64,000 nucleotides of DNA, taken from positions 310,001 to 374,000 of the forward strand of contig NZ_JACFYZ010000003.1 in NCBI RefSeq assembly GCF_015712065.1, in the 5' to 3' direction. This DNA comes from Ectopseudomonas chengduensis (GTDB taxonomy: Bacteria > Pseudomonadota > Gammaproteobacteria > Pseudomonadales > Pseudomonadaceae). Position 1 is the stretch's first letter. The number at the start of each line of letters is the position of its first letter. Below, in pieces: positions 37,499-46,821 of this stretch. The translations under genes and the position numbers were made by a program. The notes beneath the pieces are model-generated. The model did not search any database. It had not been told where the DNA came from and saw only the letters and a program-made list of their open reading frames with translations.

Positions 37499-38683
37499 TC
37501 AGTCGAGCAGGGCAAGGGTATCGAGGGCGATCTGCCGCTCTTCATTGGTGGGTACTACCAGCACGCGCGGGTGACCGTCGGCGTGAATGGCACCGGCGAC
37601 GCCGCGCACGCAGCGGGCGTTGGCCTGGGCATCCAGCTGCAGCCCGAGCAGGCTGAGATGGTTCACGGTCTTGCTGCGGATCAGCGCCGAGTTTTCGCCG
37701 ATACCGCCGGTGAAGATCAGCCCGTCGAGGCGGCGCAGTGCGCAGCTCATCGCCGCCAGCGACTTGGCCAGGCGATAGCAGAACACCTCGATGGCCAGGG
37801 TGGCGCCGTCATGACCCTGTTCGCGGGCCTGCTCCAGGGTGCGCATGTCGTTGGACAGGCCGGACAGGCCGAGCAGGCCGCTGTCCTTGTTGAGCATGCT
37901 GTCGATCTGCTCCAGGCTCCAGCCCAGGGTGCGCGCCAGATGGCTGTGCAGGTTGGGGTCGACATCGCCGCTGCGTGTGCCCATCACCAGCCCTTCCAGC
38001 GGCGTCAGGCCCATACTGGTGTCGCGGCTGTGGCCGTTTTCCACGGCGCAGGTCGAGCAACCGTTGCCCAGGTGCGCCACCAGCCAGCTGCTGGCCTCCG
38101 CCGGTAGGCCGGCCATCTGTGCGGCCTTCTGGCTGACGTAGCGATGGCTGGTGCCGTGGAAGCCATAGCGGCGCACGCCGTGTTCGGCGTAGAGCGCCTG
38201 CGGCACGGCATAGCGGTAGGCGTGCTCGGGCAGGCTTTGATGAAAGGCGGTATCGAACACCGCCACCTGGACCAGCTCCGGGAACAGCTTCATCGCCGCC
38301 TCGATACCCTGCAGATTGGCCGGGTTATGCAGCGGGGCCAGCGGCGCGACCTGGCGGATCGCTTGCAGGCTGGTGGCGTCCAGACGAGAGGCGCCGGAGA
38401 AGTGCTCGCCGCCATGCACCACGCGGTGGCCGATGCCGTGCAGCTCACCGGCTGCGGCCTGCTGTACCACAGGGAGAAGATGAGACAGGGCCAGGCGGTG
38501 GTCAGCGCCCGGCAGGACCAGGCTGTCCTTTTGTTCGCCTTGTTGCCAGTGCAGCACCGCCTCGGGGCTACCAAGACGCTCGGCCAGGCCGCTGAGCATG
38601 AAGGTTTCCTGCGTTTCGTTGACCAACGCGAACTTGATCGACGAGCTGCCGCAGTTGATCACCAGAATGTTGCGTGCAGACAT
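37499..38683 (-). CDS. ackA: Acetate kinase
   Basis: A 394-residue kinase that converts acetyl phosphate plus ADP to acetate plus ATP. Motifs include the N-terminal [15 protein letters not shown] (phosphate-binding), [35 protein letters not shown] and FTGGIGENS. The length is typical. Its ATG directly abuts the TAA of the DUF3565 gene and pta follows, so DUF3565-ackA-pta form one unit. Confidence 0.95.
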   Translation of the reverse strand: MSARNILVINCGSSSIKFALVNETQETFMLSGLAERLGSPEAVLHWQQGEQKDSLVLPGADHRLALSHLLPVVQQAAAGELHGIGHRVVHGGEHFSGASRLDATSLQAIRQVAPLAPLHNPANLQGIEAAMKLFPELVQVAVFDTAFHQSLPEHAYRYAVPQALYAEHGVRRYGFHGTSHRYVSQKAAQMAGLPAEASSWLVAHLGNGCSTCAVENGHSRDTSMGLTPLEGLVMGTRSGDVDPNLHSHLARTLGWSLEQIDSMLNKDSGLLGLSGLSNDMRTLEQAREQGHDGATLAIEVFCYRLAKSLAAMSCALRRLDGLIFTGGIGENSALIRSKTVNHLSLLGLQLDAQANARCVRGVAGAIHADGHPRVLVVPTNEERQIALDTLALLD

Positions 38684-38968
38684 TTAGACTTCCTTGGATT
38701 CATCGTGCGACCGATCCATGGCGCACCAGCCACAGGGGAAGAGGCTTCCCAGCCTGACTTGGCGCTGCTCGGGATCGAGTACCCAGGGCCGATTCTGCCA
38801 GGGTGGTCGGTGGCGTACATGCTGAGTATGGCCGCAAGACAAGACTGCCACCCAGTCGCCGTCGTCGTCCTGACGAAAATCAACGATACGCACGGCCCGT
38901 TTGTCCGGGCTCGGGTCGCAATCCAGGCTGGCGTTGGTTAAACTTGCCCGTTCATTTATCTTTCGCAA
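38684..38968 (-). CDS. DUF3565 protein
   Basis: A small protein of the DUF3565 family, recognised by DWVAVLSCGHTQHVRHRPPW and the later LGSLFPCGWCAMDR. The CGH and CxxC residues suggest a metal site. Function unknown. No ATG is present; the frame opens with TTG at 38968, which has GGGGAG five bases upstream and gives 94 residues. A GTG at 38893 would give 69 residues and fits usual homologue length better but has a poor ribosome binding site. The stop abuts the ackA start. The same position between ackA and slyD is occupied by a small gene in other pseudomonads as I recall. Confidence 0.72.
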   Translation of the reverse strand: MRKINERASLTNASLDCDPSPDKRAVRIVDFRQDDDGDWVAVLSCGHTQHVRHRPPWQNRPWVLDPEQRQVRLGSLFPCGWCAMDRSHDESKEV

Positions 38969-38979
38969 AAGGTCTCCCC

Positions 38980-39465
38980 ATGCTGATCGCCGCCAACAAG
39001 GCCGTCTCCATCGACTATACCCTGACCAACGATGCCGGTGAGGTGATCGACAGCTCCAGTGGCGGCGCGCCGCTGGTGTATCTGCATGGTGCCGGCAATA
39101 TCATCGCCGGTCTCGAGAAGGCCCTGGTTGGCAAGCAGGTTGGCGATGAGCTGGACGTTTCCGTCGAGCCGGAAGAAGCCTACGGCGAATACAGCGCCGA
39201 GCTGGTCGCGACTCTGAGCCGCGCCATGTTCGAAGGCGTCGACACCCTGGAAGTGGGCATGCAGTTCCACGCTTCGGGCCCGGACGGCAGCATGCAGATC
39301 GTTACCATCCGCGATATCGACGGTGACGACGTGACCGTCGACGGTAATCACCCGCTGGCCGGTCAGCGCCTGAACTTCAAGGTCAAGGTCGTTAACGTGC
39401 GTGACGCCAGCGAAGAAGAAGTGGCTCATGGTCATATCCATGGCGAAGGTGGTCACCACCACTAA
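38980..39465 (+). CDS. slyD: FKBP-type peptidyl-prolyl isomerase SlyD
   Basis: A 161-residue cytoplasmic chaperone and prolyl isomerase. It begins MLIAANKAVSIDYTLTNDAG and has the FKBP core with an inserted-in-flap chaperone domain (YGEYSAELV... QFHASGPDG). It ends in a His-rich tail (HGHIHGEGGHHH) that in this family binds Ni2+ and other metals and serves hydrogenase or urease maturation. Here the tail is short with no Cys. AAGG precedes the ATG. The divergent DUF3565 frame opens only 11 bases away. A terminator follows. Confidence 0.9.
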   Translation: MLIAANKAVSIDYTLTNDAGEVIDSSSGGAPLVYLHGAGNIIAGLEKALVGKQVGDELDVSVEPEEAYGEYSAELVATLSRAMFEGVDTLEVGMQFHASGPDGSMQIVTIRDIDGDDVTVDGNHPLAGQRLNFKVKVVNVRDASEEEVAHGHIHGEGGHHH

Positions 39466-39531
39466 GTTGCCTGTCAGGCGACTTGCGGTCGTTCTCACTG
39501 GTTCAACCGCTGCTAAGCTCAAGCTTGCGAT

Positions 39532-39557
39532 AAAGGCGCCTTAGGGCGCCTTTTTTA
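39532..39557 (+). terminator. Intrinsic terminator after slyD
   Basis: Stem AAAGGCGCC / GGCGCCTTT with loop TTAG and a T6 tract. Confidence 0.88.
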
Positions 39558-39642
39558 TGCATGGCGGCTTGCCCAAACGCAGCTGCCTCGAGGATTACAG
39601 GGCCTTGCGCCCGCTGCACTGAATTCGCTGAGGAAGTTCGTC

Positions 39643-40128
39643 ATGAGTGCCTTTCACGATCTCAATCTACGCGCGCTGGATGGCCAGGAACTGCCGCTGG
39701 CGCCCTACAAGGGCCAGGTGGTGCTGGTGGTGAACGTCGCCTCCAAGTGCGGCCTGACGCCTCAGTACGCGGGGCTGGAAAAGCTCTATCAGCAGTACAA
39801 GGGCAATGGCTTTACCGTGCTCGGCGTGCCCTGCAACCAGTTTGCCGGTCAGGAGCCGGGCAGCGAGGACGAGATCCGCTCGTTCTGCAGCCTCAACTAT
39901 GGCGTGACCTTCCCGCTGGGCAGCAAGCTGGAGGTCAATGGCCCAGGTCGGCACCCGCTGTATCGCCTGCTGGCGGGCGAGGGCGCCGAGTTTCCGGGCG
40001 ATATCACCTGGAACTTCGAGAAGTTTCTGGTCGGCCAGGATGGCCGCGTGCTGGCGCGATTCTCGCCGCGCACCACGCCGGATGATCCTGCACTGATCCA
40101 GTCCATCGAGAAAGCGCTCGGCCTCTAG
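39643..40128 (+). CDS. Glutathione peroxidase family protein (BtuE-like)
   Basis: A 161-residue thiol peroxidase of the Cys-type glutathione peroxidase family. It reduces hydroperoxides using thioredoxin or glutathione. The peroxidatic Cys is in NVASKCGLTPQY (about residue 36), the Gln in PCNQFAGQEPG and the Trp/Asn in ITWNFEKFLV. GAGGAAG lies upstream of the ATG. It is monocistronic between slyD and the nitroreductase gene. The exact electron donor cannot be read from sequence. Confidence 0.92.
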   Translation: MSAFHDLNLRALDGQELPLAPYKGQVVLVVNVASKCGLTPQYAGLEKLYQQYKGNGFTVLGVPCNQFAGQEPGSEDEIRSFCSLNYGVTFPLGSKLEVNGPGRHPLYRLLAGEGAEFPGDITWNFEKFLVGQDGRVLARFSPRTTPDDPALIQSIEKALGL

Positions 40129-40260
40129 GTCTTGGCTCCTGCGTCCTCGATCAGAGGCGCAGGTGAGGCTGATCAGCCAAATCCACGGCCATTTCCTCCC
40201 ATCCTCTTGTTCGCAAAGTCGCCCGGCTGCTTAATCGGGCGACTGCCGAGGAGTGCGCCC

Positions 40261-40998
40261 ATGACCAGCTTTCTCAACGAGCAAACACCCGCCATGGCTT
40301 CGCCGGCCGAACTGCGCGCGCTGATCGAAAGTCGCCGCGCGGTACGCCGCTTCACCCCCGAACCGGTGCCGGACGCGGTGATTCGCGATTGCCTGGAGCT
40401 GGCCGTGCTGGCGCCAAACTCCTGCAACCTGCAGCCCTGGAGTTTTCAGGTGATTCGCGATCCGGCGCTGCTGGCGCAGTTGCACCCGGTATGCATGAGC
40501 CAGAACGCCGCCCGTGCACCTTTGATCATCGCCGTGCTGGCGCGCCCGGACACCTGGCGTCAGGCCTGCCGCAACGTCATCGATTACTGGCCGGAGGCCG
40601 AGGTGCCGGCGCGCATCCGCAGTTTCTACAGCAAGACCGCGCCGTTCCAGTACAACCAGGGGCCGCTGGGCTTGCTGGGTTTGTTCAAGCGTCAGCTGGT
40701 GCGACTGATGGGTGTGCGCAAACCCTTGATGCGCAAGCCCAACAGCAAGGCCGACATGCGATTGTGGGCGGTTAAGTCGACGGCGCTGGCAGCGGAGAAT
40801 CTGATGCTGGCCTTCCAGAGCCATGGCTATGCCACCTGTCCGATGGAAGGCTTCGACGAGCCGCGCCTGCGTCGTGTGCTGGAGATCCCGCGTCAGGCCA
40901 TCCCCATCATGCTGCTGGCCGTCGGGTGCCAGGGCGAGAAGGGCGTCTACAACCCGCGCCTGCGCTTTCCGCTGGAGCAGCAGGTGATCTGGCGCTGA
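40261..40998 (+). CDS. Nitroreductase-family protein
   Basis: A 245-residue FMN-dependent oxidoreductase of the nitroreductase fold. It shows the N-terminal FMN-binding SRRAVRRFTPEPVP, then LAPNSCNLQPWSFQVI and the C-terminal segment GYATCPMEGFDE, followed by IPIMLLAVG and a final GVYNPRLRFPLEQQV. Such enzymes reduce nitroaromatics, quinones or enones with NAD(P)H. The physiological substrate is unknown. The ATG has GAGGAG seven bases upstream. A 130-base gap separates it from the peroxidase gene; it may be independently transcribed. Confidence 0.83.
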   Translation: MTSFLNEQTPAMASPAELRALIESRRAVRRFTPEPVPDAVIRDCLELAVLAPNSCNLQPWSFQVIRDPALLAQLHPVCMSQNAARAPLIIAVLARPDTWRQACRNVIDYWPEAEVPARIRSFYSKTAPFQYNQGPLGLLGLFKRQLVRLMGVRKPLMRKPNSKADMRLWAVKSTALAAENLMLAFQSHGYATCPMEGFDEPRLRRVLEIPRQAIPIMLLAVGCQGEKGVYNPRLRFPLEQQVIWR

Positions 40999-41018
40999 TC
41001 TGGATCAAGTCGTCACGT

Positions 41019-41046
41019 CTTGAATACGGCGTAATCGTCCTTATCT
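41019..41046 (+). promoter_or_regulatory. Sigma32-type heat-shock promoter of clpB
   Basis: CTTGAA at 41019-41024, then a 14-base spacer, then CCTTATCT at 41039-41046, close to the consensus CTTGAAA / CCCCATNT. It is 72 bases before the clpB start. This fits the known heat-shock control of clpB. Confidence 0.7.
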
Positions 41047-41117
41047 AGTCTGCATCTCAGCGAGTTTCTTTTTTCGGGGATGTTGTCCCGGCTCGCCACT
41101 CTGGAGGAAGGACATAT

Positions 41118-43682
41118 ATGCGTATCGATCGTTTGACCAGCAAGCTGCAACTTGCACTCTCCGATGCCCAATCCCTGGCGGTGGGCATGGACCACGCCGC
41201 TATCGAGCCGCTGCACCTGATGCAGGCGCTGCTCGAGCAACAGGGCGGCTCGATCAAGCCGCTGCTGATGCAGGTCGGCTTCGATATCAACAACCTGCGC
41301 CAGGGCCTGACCCGCGAGCTGGATCAGCTCGGCAAGCTGCAGAATCCCACTGGCGACATCAACTTGTCGCAAGATCTGGCGCGTCTGCTCAACCAGGCCG
41401 ACCGTCTGTCACAGCAACGCGGTGACCAGTTCATTTCCAGCGAGCTGGTGCTGCTTGCCGCCATGGACGAGAACACCAAGCTGGGCAAGCTGCTGCTCGG
41501 CCAGGGCGTGTCGAAGAAGGCCCTGGAAAATGCCATCGCCAACCTGCGCGGCGGCCAGGCGGTCAACGACCCCAACGTCGAGGAGTCGCGCCAGGCGCTG
41601 GACAAGTACACCGTCGACCTGACCAAGCGTGCCGAAGAGGGCAAGCTCGACCCGGTGATCGGCCGTGACGACGAGATTCGTCGCACCATCCAGGTGCTGC
41701 AGCGCCGCACCAAGAACAACCCGGTGCTGATCGGCGAGCCCGGTGTGGGCAAGACGGCCATTGCCGAAGGCCTGGCCCAGCGCATCATCAATGGTGAAGT
41801 GCCCGACGGCCTGAAAGACAAGCGTCTGCTGTCGCTGGACATGGGCTCGCTGATCGCTGGCGCCAAGTTCCGCGGCGAGTTCGAGGAGCGCCTGAAGGCG
41901 GTGCTCAACGAACTCTCCAAGCAGGAAGGGCGCATCATCCTGTTTATCGACGAGCTGCACACCATGGTCGGTGCCGGCAAGGCCGAGGGCGCCATGGATG
42001 CCGGCAACATGCTCAAACCGGCCCTGGCCCGTGGTGAACTGCACTGCGTCGGTGCCACCACGCTGGACGAGTATCGCCAGTTCATCGAGAAGGACGCCGC
42101 ACTGGAGCGCCGCTTCCAGAAGGTGCTGGTGGACGAGCCGAGCGAGGAGGACACCATCGCTATCCTGCGTGGCCTCAAGGAACGCTACGAGGTGCACCAC
42201 GGCGTGACCATCACCGACGGCGCGATCATCGCCGCGGCCAAGCTCAGCCATCGCTACATCACCGACCGCCAGTTGCCGGACAAGGCCATCGACCTGATAG
42301 ACGAGGCCGCCAGCCGCATCCGCATGGAGATCGACTCCAAGCCGGAAGAATTGGACCGCCTGGATCGCCGCCTGATCCAGCTGAAGATCGAACGCGAAGC
42401 GCTGAAAAAGGAAGACGACGACGCGGCCCTCAAGCGTCTGGAAAAGCTCAAGGAAGATATCGCCCGCCTGGAGAAGGAATACGCCGACCTGGAGGAAATC
42501 TGGAAGTCGGAGAAGGCTGAGGTACAGGGTTCGGCACAGATTCAGCAGAAAATCGAGCAGGCCAAGGCCGATCTCGAGGCTGCGCGGCGTAAGTCTGACC
42601 TGCAACGTATGGCCGAACTGCAGTACGGCATCATTCCGGATCTGGAGCGCAGCCTGCAGATGGTCGACCAGCACGGCAAGGCTGAGAACCAATTGTTGCG
42701 CAGCAAGGTCACCGACGAGGAGATCGCCGAAGTCGTTTCCAAGTGGACGGGTATTCCGGTGAGCAAGATGCTCGAAGGCGAGCGCGAGAAACTGCTGAAA
42801 ATGGAAGGCTTGTTGCACCAGCGGGTGATCGGCCAGGACGAAGCGGTGGTCGCTGTTTCCAACGCCGTGCGCCGCTCCCGTGCAGGATTGGCTGATCCGA
42901 ACCGGCCGAGCGGCTCGTTCCTCTTCCTCGGCCCGACCGGGGTGGGCAAGACCGAGCTGTGCAAGGCGCTGGCCGAGTTCCTCTTCGATACCGAGGAGGC
43001 GCTGGTGCGCATCGACATGTCCGAGTTCATGGAGAAGCACAGCGTCGCTCGCCTGATCGGCGCGCCGCCAGGCTATGTCGGTTATGAAGAGGGCGGTTAC
43101 CTGACCGAGGCGGTGCGTCGCAAGCCCTACTCGGTGGTGCTGATGGACGAGGTGGAGAAGGCCCACCCGGACGTGTTCAACGTGCTGCTGCAGGTGCTCG
43201 AGGACGGCCGTCTGACCGACAGCCATGGCCGCACCGTGGACTTCAAGAACACCGTGATAGTCATGACTTCCAACCTTGGCTCGGCGCAGATCCAGGAGCT
43301 GGTGGGCGACAAGGAAGCGCAGCGCGCGGCAGTGATGGATGCGGTGAGCAGCCACTTCCGTCCCGAGTTCATCAACCGTATCGACGAGGTGGTGGTGTTC
43401 GAGCCGCTGGGCCGTGAACAGATCGCCGGTATCGCCGAGATCCAGTTGCAGCGTCTGCGTGGTCGTCTGGCCGAGCGTGAGCTGAGCCTGGAGCTGACCC
43501 CGGAGGCGCTCGACAAGCTGATCGCCGTCGGTTACGACCCGGTGTACGGCGCGCGTCCACTCAAGCGCGCGATCCAGCGCTGGATCGAGAACCCGCTGGC
43601 GCAGCAGATACTCGCCGGCGATTTCGCCCCGGGCGCGATGGTGCATGCCAAGGTCGATGGCGAGGAGATCGTCTTCGCCTGA
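41118..43682 (+). CDS. clpB: ATP-dependent disaggregase ClpB
   Basis: An 854-residue Hsp100 disaggregase that works with DnaK/DnaJ/GrpE to dissolve protein aggregates. It has an N-terminal Clp-N domain (about 1-150) and NBD1 with Walker A GEPGVGKT (about 207-214). A long coiled-coil middle domain (about 400-540, rich in Lys/Glu and Ala) follows, then NBD2 with GPTGVGKT. Both sensors and arginine-finger regions appear normal, and the length is typical. An in-frame internal start, as used in E. coli for the short form, was not looked for. The sigma32-like promoter lies upstream. Confidence 0.96.
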   Translation: MRIDRLTSKLQLALSDAQSLAVGMDHAAIEPLHLMQALLEQQGGSIKPLLMQVGFDINNLRQGLTRELDQLGKLQNPTGDINLSQDLARLLNQADRLSQQRGDQFISSELVLLAAMDENTKLGKLLLGQGVSKKALENAIANLRGGQAVNDPNVEESRQALDKYTVDLTKRAEEGKLDPVIGRDDEIRRTIQVLQRRTKNNPVLIGEPGVGKTAIAEGLAQRIINGEVPDGLKDKRLLSLDMGSLIAGAKFRGEFEERLKAVLNELSKQEGRIILFIDELHTMVGAGKAEGAMDAGNMLKPALARGELHCVGATTLDEYRQFIEKDAALERRFQKVLVDEPSEEDTIAILRGLKERYEVHHGVTITDGAIIAAAKLSHRYITDRQLPDKAIDLIDEAASRIRMEIDSKPEELDRLDRRLIQLKIEREALKKEDDDAALKRLEKLKEDIARLEKEYADLEEIWKSEKAEVQGSAQIQQKIEQAKADLEAARRKSDLQRMAELQYGIIPDLERSLQMVDQHGKAENQLLRSKVTDEEIAEVVSKWTGIPVSKMLEGEREKLLKMEGLLHQRVIGQDEAVVAVSNAVRRSRAGLADPNRPSGSFLFLGPTGVGKTELCKALAEFLFDTEEALVRIDMSEFMEKHSVARLIGAPPGYVGYEEGGYLTEAVRRKPYSVVLMDEVEKAHPDVFNVLLQVLEDGRLTDSHGRTVDFKNTVIVMTSNLGSAQIQELVGDKEAQRAAVMDAVSSHFRPEFINRIDEVVVFEPLGREQIAGIAEIQLQRLRGRLAERELSLELTPEALDKLIAVGYDPVYGARPLKRAIQRWIENPLAQQILAGDFAPGAMVHAKVDGEEIVFA

Positions 43683-43701
43683 TCGGTTGCCGCGTCAGCA
43701 T

Positions 43702-43733
43702 AAAGGCCCGCCAAATTGGCGGGCCTTTGCTTT
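43702..43733. terminator. Terminator between clpB and dld
   Basis: Stem AAAGGCCCGCC / GGCGGGCCTTT with an AAATT loop, followed by GCTTTT. Confidence 0.85.
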
Positions 43734-43734
43734 T

Positions 43735-43794
43735 GTAGCCCGGATGAAATCCGGGGAGTCGGCGTCAGATTTTCCCGGATTGCATCCGGGCTAC
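43735..43794. repeat. Dispersed inverted repeat (GTAGCCCGGATG family)
   Basis: Arms of 21 bp (43735-43755 and 43774-43794) begin GTAGCCCGGATG and match with one mismatch, separated by an 18-base loop. The same ATGCAATCCGG core appears at 53663-53703. It is a repeat family, not a gene. Confidence 0.65.
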
Positions 43795-43811
43795 GGTGCA
43801 GCGGAGCTATT

Positions 43812-43858
43812 GTGGGAGGGGCTTCAGCCGCGAACGTCGCCGCTGAAGCGCCTCCCAC
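43812..43858. repeat. REP palindrome
   Basis: GTGGGAGGGGCTTCAGC at the left end pairs with GCTGAAGCGCCTCCCAC at the right end with one mismatch, a classic Pseudomonas REP sequence. Confidence 0.7.
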
Positions 43859-43882
43859 ATCCGTAATAGCGGCTTCAGCGTC

Positions 43883-45595
43883 CTAGCAACAACCACCCCA
43901 ATGCTTCTTCTTCGAGGTATGGCCGATGCCGGGGTTGAAGGTATTGGTCGGGTCGAGTTCGCGGTAGAACCCCGCCAGTGCCGGCTTGGCCACATAGAGA
44001 TGGCCAACGTTGTGCTCGGCCGGGTACTCGGCGCGGCGTTCGTCCAGCAGCTTCCACATGGCATGTTCCATGGCGAGCGGGTCATTACCCTTCTTGACGA
44101 TATAGTCCTGATGGAACACGTGGCAGAAGAAATGCCCGTAGTAGAGCTTGTGGATGATCTGCTCTTCCATCTCCTGCGGCAGCGTCTCGACCCAGTCGCG
44201 GTCGTTGCGGCGCAGGGCGATGTCCAGGGCGAGGATGTCCTCGACGCTGCTGCGGTGCGACTCGCGGTAGCGGATCGCGGCACCGGCCACGGCGAAGCGA
44301 TGCAGGAAGGCCTTTCGTCCCTCATCGGCATCGCACTCGAAATAGGCGCCGCTGTCACTGCCGGTGAAATACTCGCTGAGGAAGCTGCGCGTCTGTTCCA
44401 GCGTGTCGTTGGATACACGCACCAGCAGGTGATGCTCAAAACGGTCACGGTACTCGCGCATGCGCACCGGCAGGTGGCTGGGCAGCAGGTTCATCAGGGC
44501 CTGGATCACCTTGTCGGTCACGCCACGCAGGCCGAAGCGCTCGAAGAAACCGTCCACCCGGCTCTTCATGGCGAAGGCAGCCGGCACCTTGGACGTACCG
44601 AACTTGTCGATCACCAGAAAGGTGTCCTTGCCGTATTTCTCGCCGATGTCGAAGGCGGTGCGGTGGATGTATTCCCCGGCAATCGGCAGGCGCGGCAGTT
44701 CGGCCAGCAGGTGGCGGCGCACTTCGGTGAGGTCGTGCGGGTCGTTGCTGCCGATATAGAACACCGTGCTTGGCTCTTTCGGGAAGGTGTCCAGGCGCAC
44801 CGCGAACAGGCACAGTTTGCCGGCCGAACCGGAGGCTTCGAACAGGCGCGACGGGTCGGCGTTGAAGCGCGCCGGGGTGTCAGCATCGACGTCGCGCACG
44901 TGCTCGCCGTAGCGCGCGTCGGAGGCCTTTGCCGTCTCTTCGTTGCGCACCTGCTGCGGTGTGTAGTCGCCGCTCTGCAGGCGGGTGAGGATTTCCTCCG
45001 GATCGTTGCCCAGCTCGATCCCCAGGTGGTTGACCAGTTCCAGCGAACCGTCATCTTTAACCTGTGCATACAGCGCCAGCTCGGTATAGGCCGGGCCACG
45101 GCGCACCAGGGCGCCGCCGGAGTTGTTGCAGATGCCGCCGAGCACCGAGGCACCGATGCAGGACGAGCCGATCACCGAATGCGGCTCGCGGTTCAGCGGC
45201 GCCAATGCCTGTTCCAGGCGATCCAGGGTGGCGCCGGGCAGGCACACCACCTGCTCGCCATCGTTGATCAGTTGTACGCCGGTGATGCGCAGGGTGCTGA
45301 TCAACACGATCTCGCGGTCGTAATCGGCACCGTTGGGGGTGGAGCCGCCGGTCAGGCCGGTATTGGCCGCCTGCATGATGACGATGCGATCGGCCGCCAC
45401 CGCCGCCTGCAGAGTGCGCCACTGCTCCAGCAAGGAGCCTGGGCGCACCACCGCCAGCACGTTACCTTCACCCGTACGGTGGCCCTTGCGGAAACGCCGT
45501 GTGGCTTGTTCGTCGGTCAGCACATGGCTGCTGCCGACGATCTGGCGCATCTGCGCCAGCAGGGCGTCACGGGTGATGGAGGCGGCAGCAGTCAT
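43883..45595 (-). CDS. dld: Quinone-dependent D-lactate dehydrogenase
   Basis: A 570-residue FAD-linked respiratory D-lactate dehydrogenase that oxidises D-lactate to pyruvate with electron transfer to quinone at the inner membrane. It has an FAD-binding PCMH domain (NTGLTGGSTPNGADY; GASVLGGICNNSGG about 145-160) and a cap/membrane-binding domain (about 280-560). The length equals that of the E. coli Dld type. It is the last gene of the lldP-lldD-dld operon, starting four bases after lldD. The C-terminal GHTSKKKHWGGCC is present. No frameshift is seen. Confidence 0.95.
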   Translation of the reverse strand: MTAAASITRDALLAQMRQIVGSSHVLTDEQATRRFRKGHRTGEGNVLAVVRPGSLLEQWRTLQAAVAADRIVIMQAANTGLTGGSTPNGADYDREIVLISTLRITGVQLINDGEQVVCLPGATLDRLEQALAPLNREPHSVIGSSCIGASVLGGICNNSGGALVRRGPAYTELALYAQVKDDGSLELVNHLGIELGNDPEEILTRLQSGDYTPQQVRNEETAKASDARYGEHVRDVDADTPARFNADPSRLFEASGSAGKLCLFAVRLDTFPKEPSTVFYIGSNDPHDLTEVRRHLLAELPRLPIAGEYIHRTAFDIGEKYGKDTFLVIDKFGTSKVPAAFAMKSRVDGFFERFGLRGVTDKVIQALMNLLPSHLPVRMREYRDRFEHHLLVRVSNDTLEQTRSFLSEYFTGSDSGAYFECDADEGRKAFLHRFAVAGAAIRYRESHRSSVEDILALDIALRRNDRDWVETLPQEMEEQIIHKLYYGHFFCHVFHQDYIVKKGNDPLAMEHAMWKLLDERRAEYPAEHNVGHLYVAKPALAGFYRELDPTNTFNPGIGHTSKKKHWGGCC

Positions 45596-45599
45596 TGGC

Positions 45600-46739
45600 T
45601 CAACGCTCCTTTACCAGCAGATCCGGAGTGATTTCGGCGATGGACTTGGCGCCTGTCAGCACCATGGCCACGCGCATTTCCTTCTCGATCAGGTCGAGCA
45701 GATTGCTCACGCCAGCACCACCGGCTGCGGCCAGGGCATAGAGGAAGGCGCGGCCGAGCAGCACGGTATCGGCGCCAAGGGCGAGCATGCGCACCACGTC
45801 GAGGCCGGTGCGGATGCCGGAGTCGGCGAGGATCTTCAGCTCGCCCTTGACCGCGTCGGCGATGGCCGGCAGGGCGCGGGCGCTGGACAGTACGCCGTCG
45901 AGCTGGCGACCGCCGTGGTTGGAAACGATGATGCCGTCGGCGCCGAAAGTTACCGCGTCGCGGGCGTCTTCGGGGTCGAGGATGCCCTTGATCACCATCG
46001 GGCCGTCCCAGAAGTCGCGGATCCATTCCAGATCCTTCCAGGAGATCGACGGGTCGAAGTTGGCGCCCAGCCAGCCGATGTAGTCGGCCAGGCCGGTCGG
46101 GTTGCCGCGGTAGGCAGAGATGTTGCCCAGGTCATGCGGCTTGCCCATCAGGCCGACGTCCCAGGCCCACTGCGGGTGAGTCATGGCCTGCAGCATGCGG
46201 CGCAGCGCCGCGTTCGGGCCACTCATGCCGGAGTGGGCATCGCGGTAGCGGGCGCCGGGCACAGGCATGTCGACGGTGAACACCAGGGTCGAGCAGCCGG
46301 CGGCCTTGGCACGCTCCAGTGCGTTCTTCATGAAACCGCGGTCTTTCAGCACGTAGAGCTGGAACCACATCGGTCGGTCGATGGCCGGTGCCACTTCCTC
46401 GATCGGGCACACCGACACGGTGGACAGGGTGAAGGGAATGCCCTTGGCCGCTGCCGCCTTGGCTGCCTGCACCTCGCCACGGCGGGCGAACATACCGGTC
46501 AGGCCAACCGGCGCCAGGCCTACCGGCATCGACATCTTTTCGCCGAACAGCTCGGTGGACAGGTCCAGTTCGGACATATTCTTCAGCACGCGCTGGCGCA
46601 GTTCGATGTCCGACAGGTCGGCGACGTTGCGGCGCAGCGTGTGCTCGGCGTAGGCGCCGCCATCGGCGTAATGGAACAGGAAGGGCGGCAGCCTGCGTTG
46701 AGCAGCGGCGCGATAGTCGGTCGAGGCAGAAATGATCAT
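45600..46739 (-). CDS. lldD: FMN-dependent L-lactate dehydrogenase
   Basis: A 379-residue alpha-hydroxyacid oxidase-type flavoenzyme that oxidises L-lactate to pyruvate with quinone as acceptor. The FMN-binding segments are [16 protein letters not shown] and [13 protein letters not shown]; the catalytic His and substrate Arg are in [11 protein letters not shown], and the C-terminal phosphate loop is in [13 protein letters not shown]. The length is standard. The start ([18 protein letters not shown]) is typical for the family. It lies between lldP and dld. A small hairpin separates it from lldP. Confidence 0.96.
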   Translation of the reverse strand: MIISASTDYRAAAQRRLPPFLFHYADGGAYAEHTLRRNVADLSDIELRQRVLKNMSELDLSTELFGEKMSMPVGLAPVGLTGMFARRGEVQAAKAAAAKGIPFTLSTVSVCPIEEVAPAIDRPMWFQLYVLKDRGFMKNALERAKAAGCSTLVFTVDMPVPGARYRDAHSGMSGPNAALRRMLQAMTHPQWAWDVGLMGKPHDLGNISAYRGNPTGLADYIGWLGANFDPSISWKDLEWIRDFWDGPMVIKGILDPEDARDAVTFGADGIIVSNHGGRQLDGVLSSARALPAIADAVKGELKILADSGIRTGLDVVRMLALGADTVLLGRAFLYALAAAGGAGVSNLLDLIEKEMRVAMVLTGAKSIAEITPDLLVKER

Positions 46740-46786
46740 GGGCTCATCCTGTTGCTGAAAAGGGGAAGCGTAGCCTTACGGCAAAT

Positions 46787-46805
46787 GCCCCGACGATGTC
46801 GGGGC
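46787..46805 (-). terminator. Short hairpin in the lldP-lldD spacer
   Basis: Arms GCCCCGAC and GTCGGGGC with loop GAT and no T-run. It probably sets relative levels or stability rather than ending transcription, since lldD is expected downstream in the same operon. Confidence 0.45.
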
Positions 46806-46821
46806 GGGCACTACCAGTCGA

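Noticed and set aside
38684..38980. An Anr/Fnr box in front of the DUF3565-ackA-pta unit
   Set aside because: No TTGAT-N4-ATCAA pattern was found in the short gap before the first gene.
41409..43646. A 745-codon minus-strand frame opposite clpB
   Set aside because: Antisense shadow of clpB with no ribosome binding site or known domain.
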